This document shows positions 22,426 to 33,800 of a stretch of 64,000 bases of DNA, one piece after another (position 1 is the stretch's first letter; every line of letters starts with the position of its first letter). Under the pieces are notes generated by a model, which was given only the letters and a program-made list of their open reading frames with translations, was not told the DNA's origin and searched no databases. Source of the stretch: Ricordea florida (taxonomy: Eukaryota; Cnidaria; Anthozoa; Corallimorpharia; Ricordeidae); the NCBI GenBank assembly GCA_949710005.1, contig OX453283.1:22609704-22673703 (forward strand), given 5' to 3'. The translations under genes were made by a program, and so were the position numbers.

Positions 22426-23214
22426 GGTAAATGATAAGATACTGCCCGGCATCTTATCCTCTTGGGTAGTCAGTTAGAATTCAGGATTCGCCTCACAAGT
22501 GGTGGGCATGGCCATTGGGTGCCCAGTCGATCTGTGCGTTTCCTGTGGCATACCAATTTAAAATGATTTGTGTGGGAATGTACGAAAAAGTTCGCAATTG
22601 TGAAGAAATGTCTGCAAGTATCCTCTCATTATATTTAAACTAACCACAATAGTAGTCCGGCTGTAAAGGCGAATATTAGCGATTTATTGATACATAAACA
22701 AGATGAGAAATAGAGACAGAAACTTTGCTTTCATAGTCGAGAAGCACGTGGAGACTACCACGAACAGCCTATTGTTGTCCCCAGAGCATATCCCACTGCA
22801 GAATTAACTGCAGACATATGAAAAAGGGATAAAATCATGCTTGATGAATGGATATTGACCTTGACTGGGGTTAATTTAAAACACACTGAAGAACTTACCC
22901 AACATGCAGCCATTTTGACCGAACAAGCTTGACTAGTTTTGATTTGTTTTGTTCAGCGGGACAGCGCGGGCAATCCCGAGCGGGACAAGGCATACGAAAA
23001 GTAATGTTTGTTTTCCAGTAGACTGGATTCCTAATAAATAAAACAGTGCCAGAACTGAAATAAAGTGACCCGTCTATTTATTGATTTGCCCATTTAGTTA
23101 TATATTTATTTTTACTTTTAGTACTTCTGAGATGATGATTAGCATGCTTATAAACCGCCAAAAATTTCGTTTTTTCTCAAAGTAACTTATACACCACTCT
23201 GTTATTCTTCACAG
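22426..23214. other. Probable 3' UTR intron
   Basis: No coding sequence seen. It begins with GTAAAT directly after the thyroglobulin-domain stop exon and ends with CTTCACAG at 23214, so it can be read as one intron. Confidence 0.45.
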
Positions 23215-23380
23215 GATATGTTCAACGAGTCACTTGATCTGTTGAAAAACGAGTTGAAACAAGATCGCCAAGGTAGAAGAATGAATAAAACGGCAAGATC
23301 ACAGATTATTAATTAGGAAAGGGGTAAATCAAATTAACGACATGGTATTCGTTCAACAATAAAGTGACTTCATTCAAAAC
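23215..23380 (+). other. Probable 3' UTR exon or alternative last exon
   Basis: Begins after a good acceptor (GTTATTCTTCACAG). It contains an open frame DMFNESLDLLKNELKQ ending at TAG (23314) and an AATAAA at 23358. If the TAA at 22417 is used, this is untranslated. An isoform skipping the stop exon would add a short helical tail. Confidence 0.4.
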
Positions 23381-23479
23381 TGCTGGTTTATATCGTATAT
23401 ACTTAGCGCAGCTTAACTATTTTGCTTTATGTTTATTGTCTGTCTATCTAGCTTTTTCTAGCTTTTTATCCGATGAATC

Positions 23480-23840
23480 AAAGTCATGCAGTGTGACCAT
23501 TCTTTGTAAAGCTATTGCACAGTACTATACTGTGGTACTGTTTGTTTTACTATACAGTGTAGTTCTATCTTTTTCATCTATGGATCAAACCATGCAGTGT
23601 GACCATTCTTTGAAAGCTATTCAATAGCACTGTACTGTGGTACTCAGTTTGTTGCACTATACACAGTGGTTCTATCTTTTTGATCTGTGGATCGATGAAG
23701 CCATAGGCAGTGTGACCATTCTCTCGCACAGCTACTGTGAGCAGTACTTGAGTCACGGTGGATCTGTTTCGGTTCCACTAATGATACAGTGTGGTTCTGA
23801 TTTTTTTCACCTCTGAAGTGTGACCATTCTAACTACTAAG
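23480..23840 (+). repeat. 106-bp satellite, about 3 decayed monomers
   Basis: Starts at TCATGCAGTGTGACCATTC and decays rightward to GTGTGACCATTCTAAC at 23818. It lies just beyond the 3' end of the minus-strand GPCR at 23896. Confidence 0.9.
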
Positions 23841-23895
23841 TCAAATCTTTCACACGGTTCCGTATCATGTGGCGTTTTCAGAACATAGTCAAACG

Positions 23896-25086
23896 CTAGT
23901 CTGATACCACAAGCGTTCGTGACTTGCTGGACTGTTGCTCCTGATGCAGTTCAGCTCGCTTTGAATCAAAGTGGAAAACTCTGCCCGGAATCTTTTGCTG
24001 CCCCTTATCCTCTTTGTCAGGTTTAATGAGGAAATTCCGCCTTCTCCTGGTAAATAGAAAAGAAGCTTTGATTTCCGAACGGAAGTCCTTGGAGACGATT
24101 GAATAGATCAGTGGATCTGAAGCGGAGTTTATCAGCACGCCAATAACACAGACATGATAAATCACTAGAAAGTACTTCTCAAAGACAATATCTTCCCAGA
24201 AGAGCAGCAAAACTCTTAGCACGTTTAATGGAAGCATTGATATTGAAAACACAAGCACGATTGGAGTGAGGATTTGTTTGGCCCGGGAATTTTGTTTCAA
24301 TATTTTCTTTTCATCAGTCAGTTCGCCAGTGCAGGTGAGACGATTCAAGTCTCTGCTTTCAGTCTCTTTCGATCGCCGCCGCTTTAAGCTCGCTCTGTGG
24401 AACTTGTTGCTTTTGTGAATCTGCCTAGAGATTTGAACGTAGGTGAAAACTATTATTGCAAGAGGCAATAGGTACCAAAACACCGTGAGCGATAGAACGT
24501 AGATATTATGCATAACCTGAGACCAGTCAATGAAGCAAAATCTACCGCTATCGTTTTCCACTAGTTCCATGAAAAATGGTAGCGGTAAAGACACAAGTAG
24601 AAACGAAACAAGCCAGATTGCAATTAAACCCATCTTTATAGCCTTGGTTGACCTATAGGAAGTCAAGGGCGTTACCGCTATGATATTTCTGTAGCGCTCT
24701 ATAGCTATGGCTGCGATGGTCCACACAGCCACGGCATGAAATACTTCGGCCAAGGGATACAGATAAAGACATATCACTTTCCCAAACGGCCATTTCATCG
24801 GCAACTGTTCTTTCACTACGGCGAACGGAAAATTCACGGCCAAAATTCCTACATCTGCCAAAGCTAGATTCCTGATGAAAAGTTTAATCCCCCAACGCGA
24901 TTTTTTCTGTCTTGAGATGACGAAAAATACCAAAATATTACCAAGCAGACCAAGAAAGGCCAACGTTACTTCGACGGACAATCGTAAAACCATCAAGGGA
25001 AACGGTTCTTCGAGGTAAAGTTGATCTGACTCCGGAGAAGAGATTTCCGAAGCGTTGTGCACATCTGGTTCATACATTGAGGACAC
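23896..25086 (-). CDS. Rhodopsin-class GPCR, peptide-receptor-like, 396 aa
   Basis: Single exon with seven membrane segments. Sequon at Asn11; TM1 GN at 49-50; TM2 Asp78 in NLALADVG; KWPFGKVIC with Cys106, pairing with Cys184 in loop 2; Glu130-Arg131-Tyr132 in place of DRY; Trp158 in TM4; a long basic third intracellular loop (about 219-270); TM6 with MLPLN where CWLP is usual (the Trp is missing); TM7 DPLIY at 323-327, then a long charged tail. The layout (WPFG plus Cys pair, ERY, long loop 3) resembles neuropeptide receptors such as the QRFP/NPFF/orexin group, but the ligand is not deducible. The first ATG gives a 30-residue extracellular N-terminus. Confidence 0.93.
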   Translation of the reverse strand: MSSMYEPDVHNASEISSPESDQLYLEEPFPLMVLRLSVEVTLAFLGLLGNILVFFVISRQKKSRWGIKLFIRNLALADVGILAVNFPFAVVKEQLPMKWPFGKVICLYLYPLAEVFHAVAVWTIAAIAIERYRNIIAVTPLTSYRSTKAIKMGLIAIWLVSFLLVSLPLPFFMELVENDSGRFCFIDWSQVMHNIYVLSLTVFWYLLPLAIIVFTYVQISRQIHKSNKFHRASLKRRRSKETESRDLNRLTCTGELTDEKKILKQNSRAKQILTPIVLVFSISMLPLNVLRVLLLFWEDIVFEKYFLVIYHVCVIGVLINSASDPLIYSIVSKDFRSEIKASFLFTRRRRNFLIKPDKEDKGQQKIPGRVFHFDSKRAELHQEQQSSKSRTLVVSD

Positions 25087-25929
25087 ATGGAAGGGAAAAT
25101 GCCCAAAGCTGTTTCTTTCTGTGTCACTTGGAAATTAAAAGTTGCTGTTCAGTGCCTCTAACGTGCGTTAAGCACCAGTTGAAATATGATGTTTTCTGCC
25201 TATCTCTCGCCTATTCTTTTTTTGTAGCACTTTGTCTCAGCAGCACTGTTCAGTTCATGATGGATACAAAGCACTACATACTGGTAGTCCAAGAAACTCC
25301 AGCCCGCCTGCTGTCGCCGCTGCGTTAGGTATATAACTAAAACTGCAAAATCACTTCTGGGAAACGTGACTCCTAAGACATTATTGGTATAACATGACCG
25401 CAGGGTACAACAGGATATCTCCACTCAATTACACTGTTGACAAAATTAAAAGATCTTTTAGATAAGGGGATTTGCAGTGGGCAGCTGATTTAGAATTATC
25501 TTAAGAATATCACAGTACGATGGAATGAGAAATACTTATCCAGCTGGGAGCTTGGAACTCTCAGTTGATCGCATAAAAAAACTCTCAGGTAATCGCATCT
25601 GGAATGTTGTATTCTTTTATGGAGTTGTTAGCGTTATGTCTTTCATCACCACTATAGGTAAATTTGAATTTATTATAATTACATCAAATGAGGCCACTGA
25701 TTGGAGCAGTAATAATTGGCTCCTGAGCTGGGACATTATTTTTCAAAAGGTTGAATTCCAGATTTTCCGGATAACACTTTGGAACGACTAGAATGGTCTT
25801 TAAATAGCCAAACGGGGGTTATTTGAGTCACGAACGTGCTAAAGTAATTCATGAAAGATCACTCAGACCACGTTTATTAGATTAGCAGTCCACCAGGTCC
25901 ACATTGGAGGAAGGCGATATAATACAACA
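25087..25929. other. Intergenic, no gene seen
   Basis: Upstream region of the minus-strand GPCR and distal upstream of DDX31. AT-rich. Ends in ACAAC and ATACA pentamer runs (25925-25965) that belong to the LINE tail next to it. Confidence 0.45.
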
Positions 25930-26330
25930 CAACACAACACAGTGCAATACAATACAATACAATACTAGTTTATTTATGATGCAAAAACAAAAGATAGATA
26001 TAAAACAACATCATGAAAAGGAAAACACGAGGTCGGCCTAACTTTTCCTAACAAAATAACAAAAAGAGACATCAATAAAAATATGTTAATTCGTAAACGT
26101 ACCTAATTACCTATTTATAAGTTTAAAAAAGACATCAATTTCGCCTTAATTTAAAAAGTTTAAAAGATTCTACTTCGACTACATGTGAGTCGTTCCATTC
26201 CTTCATCATTCGGACAAAGAACGAGTATTTGTAGGAATTCACTCGCATTTTTTCACGTCTCTTTACAATTTAGTGTCCTGTTACCTACATTACGGCCTCG
26301 ACAGTAAAGCATATGGCTTTCAACGGACAA
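25930..26330 (-). mobile_element. LINE 3' end (ORF2 C-terminus and tail)
   Basis: On the minus strand a short frame near 26150-26280 reads NSYKYSFFVRMMKEWND and then VESFKLFK, the pattern typical of the C-terminus of Jockey/CR1-like LINE ORF2 (YKYSFFPRTI-x-x-WN). An AT-rich 3' UTR and a TATTG-repeat tail follow. The upstream body is lost (5' truncated). A similar tail occurs at 33900-33960. Confidence 0.75.
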
Positions 26331-26762
26331 ACAAGCCCTTTGCTTTAATGCAAACATGATGCAAAAAGAGGCTGTTGTTATTGTTGAACTTGTTATCGCA
26401 TTACCGTACACAGGAACCCCAACCTCAGTACAAGTTAAGTGTTTTCATTTGCAGCAAGTATAGCAAAGATTGGTACCGAAATCCCGATAATAGTGAAGAG
26501 GATAAAAACCATAAGCAGACTTTCTCGATAGACTCAATCCTGATAGAACAAAAAATAAAATAAAAAAAATGATTGTTCGGCTTGGTGATGGGCTCTTGTC
26601 TTGCTCATATACTTGTCACGTTCGATGATTGGGCTGCCTGCCACAGGTAACCTAGGAAAGCGACAGAATGTCCAAAACATACTGTGTCTTCTACATCAAG
26701 CGATTAATTTGTACTTCAGTAAGCCGCTGCAAATTATTCTAAGCACGTGGCGCAAAATAAAG

Positions 26763-26795
26763 ATGGCGGAACAACAAACCGTAGCTTTGTATTGA
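26763..26795 (+). promoter_or_regulatory. Upstream ORF in the DDX31 leader
   Basis: AAGATGG start context, ten codons (MAEQQTVALY) and a TGA, ending 44 bases before the DDX31 ATG at 26840. If transcription starts upstream of 26763 this uORF could dampen translation of DDX31; the start site is not known. Confidence 0.4.
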
Positions 26796-26839
26796 AGTTC
26801 TCTTCAGTTTATCTGAAGGCCAAGGTCCACGATTGAATT

Positions 26840-29800
26840 ATGAACGAAGATGATGGATTGCTTTTAAATGTGACATCCTCTGGAGGAAGCCAGGGAGACT
26901 CTGTGCGGGGGAAAAATGACAGGAAATTAAAAGTAAGTTTGCTCGATCTTAAATTTTCCAGATAATTTTGCATTGTTCTGTAGCGTGCATTCAGGGTTCT
27001 CCCTAGTTTTCGGCACAACAAGTAAGGGACCTTTTCAAACCGGTAAGGCATTTGGTTAATCCGTATTTTTTTATGAGTTCTGAGCGTTGCAGGCGGTAAT
27101 AAGTGCTCTAATCTTTCGAGCGATGAAGTAAGGACCTGTGCTGAAATCTTGCCGTAAATTTTACCGGTTACCGCCTGACAAGGAGAACACTGGCATTGCG
27201 TTTAATTACATTTAGAACGAAGTTTTTCCCATTATGAAGCGAACAAAAGTGTTTATTTAATGGTTTCTCAATAAATTTGTTTAAATCACTAATCAATTGC
27301 ACAATAAACTTCAGACAGAGCTACGAAATCCATTTCAGCCCTCACTCAGAATTAACAGTTGGTAGAATCGATTGATGGACAGGTCATCTGAGAAGTCCGT
27401 ATCGGAAAATTCGGACCGCCCAGAGAACGAATCAAATTGATTCTTTACGCCATAAGCTTGTTAAACTATGTAATAAAACATTCCAAACGAGAAAGAAAGT
27501 TGGAAAGTTGTTATACAGTATATTAAGTTAAATCTCACACCCTCCAAGAACCTCTAGTTAAGTAGTTATGTTTCACATGAGACGTCTGTCGTTTCATTGT
27601 ATCTTCATGGATGATTCAGATTGTTCAATCATGGGTGATTACAATTAGTTAACCGCCCTTAATGTTAATTTAGTGGAGGGAAAGGAAGTTACAGAGGAGA
27701 AATAGTCGACAAGTGGCTAAGATGAACAGGAGCAATGCAGTAAAGGATACAGGATCTTCAAAACACCAACATTACCAGAAAAGAGAGGTCTCCAGTAAAA
27801 CATTTGCAGGAAAGACTGAAGATGGAGGTTTCAAGGTAAAGTGATATAGGGACAGAGAGACAACTGCTATGGAACAAATAAATATAAGCCTGTTCTCTGT
27901 CTGTACAGAAAAGAGTGAAAAATGTACTTCAGTAAGATTTTCTTACAGGTCCCTACTTGATTATGCATGCTGTAGTTGAATTGTCTTGGGAAGAAGTGCA
28001 TGTGCAAACATTTCTTGTTTTCTGAGAATGAAACCGTACGGCTACAGTATACATAATGAAGGAGGGACCTGTGCGGAAGTCTTTCCTGTACTTCCACAAA
28101 CTCAACTATTTATTTGAAACTGACAATTGAAATTTGAGTAGTCTACAAAGGGAGCGGTCACTAAACTAAAATATACGCTAATAAGCTATCCTGTAACTTT
28201 AGGACTAAACAGCTTTAGTATCACCCAACTAGTGGACTAACGCAAATGCCGCAATCTGATTGGCTACGCTACTAGTGGTCTATTAGTAATAGTCCTCGAG
28301 TAGCGAAATTCATGGCGCTTTCTTTTGTTTTATTCTCAAGTAAATCTTTCTTCAACTTGCATTTGCTGACTTTGTTATTGCTTTTTCTGTCCGACTAGTT
28401 GGGTGATACTAAAACAATTAGACCCTTTGCCCTCAAGGGCTACGGATCAATAGCCCATGGGCTATTGACCCGTAGCCCTTGCGGGCTGCGGGTCTAATTG
28501 TTAATTAGTCACTGCTGACAGTACTTGAGGTGAAACAACTTTAATTCTCTTTTGACCAGCTTCTCCAGCCACTACTTCCTAGCGTACATACAGTAAGTTC
28601 CAGAGCTGACATGGGGTATCCTTCCTTATATACAGTTACAGAGAATTCTAGAATATTTGGAAGATTACAATAACAGCTATTTATAGTAGGATTACTTAAC
28701 ATGGTTACATCATAATATAGTGGGTTATAGAACTCTCCAGAAGGAATATTGCGTGGCTATACAAATATCTGGGTATTAACAGGTTCTAGAAGGTTCTCCT
28801 TATAACACAACTAAAATATTTTGGTGATCTGTAGAATTAAAAAAATATATATTAGATATCTCTGTGTGCAGTGCTCTGGAGGCATAAAGGACCAATGTTG
28901 AACACCAGAAAGGATTTTCATTTTTGCTTGGAACTGATGGAAAAAGTGAGAGCTAACCATTGGTTTTTCCCTTTCACCCCCATTACCAAAGTTGTTATTC
29001 TCATACATGTAATGTGCATCATGTTTTCTTTATATGTGAGACTGGAGGTCAGTCAGTCTTCAAAAGATTGTCATTGGGTTAATTATTTTCTCCAATCATT
29101 TGTGCTTTTTTGACACTGCTTTTACAAGAAGAAATTTGCATAATTATAGATTACAGTACTCCTGGGACAAAAGGGTTATAATTTACATAAAGGGTGAAAA
29201 AATGAAGAGTAAAATAACGGTACTGAGGTACTAAAAGGTGACGCAGTAGTAGTAGGAATGTGGAAATTTTTAAAGAAGACAGCCAAATGTAAGTTATAGT
29301 TCTGTGTAATTTTGTCCCTCCCCTTCAGAAAAAACAAATTGCCTAATTGCGGGTTATGTGTAAAGGTTGTATCTCACTCCTAACAAAGGACATGTGGATC
29401 CATGTCATCATCTAGGCAAGTGTGCACCTACCCCTCCCCTAACCCAACATTAAAGCTAACTTTTTAACTTATCATGACTTGTTGGTGTAGGGGAGAGGTA
29501 GGTGCACAGTTGCCCAGATACTGATGTACAGCATTTTATAGATAGGACAGCAAATCAAAGGGCTGGCACAGTAATTGATGTTATTCTTAAGTTATGTTAC
29601 TCCAAATCTTCTCTTCCTGAGTTAAAATAGTACAAGGAAAACTCAGTTTGTTATATTATTCTGTCAGTTACAGGTGCGGGCAATGTTAAAGGACATGTGT
29701 TGTTTTTTTTTTTTTTAGGATATTGAACCTTCATCAAAAAAGAATTCACATCCCACAAAGAAAGCAAGTCAGGTAATGAATTGAAACACATGTATATTAT

Positions 29801-30765
29801 AAGTAGGTATTGGTAGTGACAAAGTTTGTCTACTTTTTAACCCTTCCCCTCTAAGAGTGACTCATAGATTTTGCTTTGGCTAATGCCAGGTGATTTTGCT
29901 AATCACAGGGAGACCCCTTAGGGGTTAAAAAAACTATCTCCTGTTGGAATCATTCAAAAATAAAGGCATAAAAACTGCATCTGCATCTTAAACAGCAATG
30001 TCTTTTTATGACGGAAGACATAGAATGATTCTAATTTGATGTACAGCTGTTTAATTGTTTAATTATTTTTTTGTTTCCAGGTGATTTCAAGTTTGTTTAA
30101 CTACAATCCAGAAATTCCTGAATTACCCAAAACAAGGTTGGTGCTACTACAGTCTACTGTACTTTAATTTGTACAGTCATCATGTAGGTGTATGTATTTT
30201 GGACTTTAGAGGAGACTGATATGTAAACAATTATTGATATCCATTCATGAGATAGGCTAGGGGGGTACCCATGTGCCTGTCTGAATTTTGCAAGCTGCTA
30301 TGTCAGCATTTTGCCAGATTCTTATGTTGTCTGTCGGGATTTGTGTCAGAGAAATCATTTGTCGCCAGTTCATGGCTCCCATGTCACCAGTTCAAGGCCA
30401 TGTTACTTGTTGGAATTTACCCCTAACAGGGCCTCATTTAAAACACCTGTTGTGCTCCTATGTCAATTCCTTTGTTTTCTTCTTTTACCAGTGACTCATC
30501 CAAGAAGAAGGTGCAAGCAAATGATAAACTTTTCTCTGGCGACAAATTCAGTCAGCTGGATCTCTCCCCATTTATGGTAAGAAAACACAGCAATAATTCT
30601 GAATAAATCCAGAACCTTGGACTGGATTGAGGTTGTATTTATCCTGACTTGAAACTTATGCACTGCAAAGTAAAATTTAATCATTGTTCAAATTTTAATA
30701 CATTTGTAGGTCTCAAATCTGGAAGAAAACCTCGGGTTCACAACCATGACAAGGTACACTAATGG

Positions 30766-30827
<62 letters not shown>

Positions 30828-33800
30828 GTCCATTCTTTGTAAACTGAGGCTAAACTAGGATGCTTGGCCTGGTATATAGTCCTTTGGAACGGGTTACAAC
30901 AAGTCACCACAGGTCCCAGGACTCTCTTTTCCTTCTTTTTTACAGAGTCAGTACTTTTCTTAGTATCTTTGCTGTCCCCAACAATGCTGTTTTCTGGATA
31001 ACTTCCAGCCTCACGTTCACGCCAATTCGCTTCATGTACTCCTTAAAGTTGACTGATACGGCTCCAAGAGCCCCAATGATAACAGGCACTACGATGACGT
31101 TTCGCATGCGCCAGAATTTTGCAATTTCATCTTTCAATAGTTGGTATTTCTCTACCTTCTCAAGTTCCTTCTCTTTCTTCTTCTTTTATTATTATTATTA
31201 TTATTATTATTAAGTAAATGTGTTCCTCTGATCCAAATTGGGATTTGTGATCCAAAGTCACATGGATCATCAAGCATCAAAGGAATTGATGAATTCATGT
31301 GGGAAGGATTAATTAGTTCCTTTGATGTACCATGATCTGAATGATCTTGGATCACAAATCCCAATTTGGATCAATGTACCCTAAGTTCAACATAATTTAT
31401 ATAGACACAGCACTATAATTCACATTATAGTAGGCCACCAGGAATTGGATATGTGTATATCCGTTTCTTTCCCATGATCTAAGGGGCAATTCCTATTACT
31501 TTTGTCTCTTACTCTTCCTTGTATGCCAGTTTTAAGAAGTTGATATAAGATCAACTTACCTTAAATTTAACTAAAATTGTACAATTCCCCTGAATGGTTT
31601 GCTTAACATTGATACAATATCAAGGAAACTTACAGTTTGATTTGGAAGGAAAGGTTAACTGTTTTCAGTTTAAACTCTAACAAGAGGTGCAATGTGCATC
31701 AATGTACAAATTATTGATTACTGTTGCTACATGTATGTGAAATCTGTGGTAACTAATTACTAAAATAAGAAGTTGTATCCTGACATTGAGATTAAAAAGG
31801 AAAACTTGTTAATAATTACCTTGACTTTTCCAATTTTAAATCCCAGTTATAAATTATTCATAACCTCATCTGTTTGCTTGATATTGTCAGTCAAAATTGC
31901 ACAGTTGACACTGGGTTCAATTCTTAGTTATTGTCTTTTTCCTTCCTGTAATTCTGTCTTGTGTCCTGTAGTGTTCAGAGAGCTGCTATCCCTCCACTCT
32001 TGGGTGGAAGAGATGTGTTTGTCAAGTCCAAGACTGGCACAGGTTTGTACATATTCCATTGTTTATCTTGGAACACAGAGGTTTGCGCAGTATAAGTTAG
32101 TAATGGTAATCTTATGGTTTCAAGTTCAAATTGTAATTTATGTGCACCAGTGAGTTTTTCAAAAAGCTCAAATTGCATGAGCCACTTTGGTGAGTGCAAT
32201 TTGAGCTTTTTGAGCTTAAACCAAAAGTACAAGTAAGTCACAAATTGAATGAGAAAAGTGTATGATTACTAGCTAATAATCAGGCATGAAAAATTTTGTT
32301 TTCAAAGTTGCACTGGTGTTACAATTTTTGCACTGGTGTTACACTTTTTGCACTGGTGTTACACTTTTTGCACTGGTGTTACACTTGAACTGCACTGCTC
32401 TAGAAAATCACAACCACCTATTTTTTTTATTTAATTATTAATACTTGTATGATGTCATAGGTGACAAATTACTACTTAATTTTGGCACAAAATGTCAGTG
32501 TTAATTTAAAATTTGACATGTGAAATTACAAAACAATGTGATCAACTTCTCCTACAGTGCCAAAATGACATCTAGTTTGTTGTAGATCCACTCGCCTATC
32601 GGCTAGTGGATCTACAACACTTTGACAATGTTATGACGCAATTTATCATCAATAAGAGGACAGACGCATAAAAAACTGACGTCAATTTGTTAATTCAAAT
32701 ATTACCGGAAGTGGAAACTCCAAAGTTGAAACGCTTACCGGTCTCTTTCACGTCCTACAAAATGGGCGAAGTATCCTAACAATAAATTGGTACGAGCGGT
32801 TTTAGAGTGAAAATAGAGAATGAAAAACTCTTTGTTATATGCTTACGTTGTCATCAAAACCTCAAATTTGTGATTTGACGTCGTTGTTTTGCGGAGGACA
32901 GCTAAAATCCGTGCTGCACGTGCAACACGATTATTTATACTCTTTAACCAATGATATTGTTGTTTTATGGGGTTGTCGTGGTCGTAGCCGTCGTCGTTTG
33001 TTAAGCTCCCTATGATTATTCCGTCTCAGGATATTAAATAGATTTAGGCAAGCCTAAAAGCGGGGCTCCTCACACAGACCCTCACACATTGAAAATGCTG
33101 TCACTAAAGTTATTAAATACGCCTGGTGTACGCAACTATACTTAAAGAAGATTCGATAGCTGAAATAAATCGTCAAAAAAAAAACATCTAGCTCGCGACT
33201 CAACGGAAGAACCATTACCTGGTCAGCAAAATTATAATAGTTTTAAAGCAACACCAAAAGCAGCTAGGCAGCTCTTTAACAAATGAAAAATAGACACTCA
33301 GCTTTATGCTTATGTCCCTCCAAAAATGCTTGAAAACTTGTAGGAAGAACTCAGCTTTATGCTTATGTCCCTCCAAAAACGCTTGAAAACTTGTCGGAAG
33401 AAAAATTTTCCTCCAAAACCGCTATGAATAATTCGTTTCTTCAGCAAAACATTGTAGACTGCTGTATACTGCTGGCTGTAGGTTGTGTAGCCGCGGCAAG
33501 CCGCGAAAAGCGCGCGAAAAGCGCGCGAAAAACAAAGCCTCGTTTCGGTTTAAGACCTTCTAAATGTCGTCGCTAGGCGCACTCGCCCGCGAGCCATGCC
33601 GCTAGCCACGATGACCATGAAAACTCAAACGCATGGTTTTCTCAATTTCTATCCTCGCACGGTAGTTATGGGGCTCCGCTCTGCGGCTCTTCGAGCCGCT
33701 GTGGAGCTCCGCTATTATAAAGCGAAACGCGATTTTGTTGATCAGATTGTTTGCACTGGAACGCGGTATATTTGGTCTGATTTTTTAGAGTGAAACGCGT

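Noticed and set aside
30940-31137. Small conserved protein of 65 residues
   Set aside because: It is a C-terminal LINE reverse-transcriptase fragment flanked by ATT repeats.
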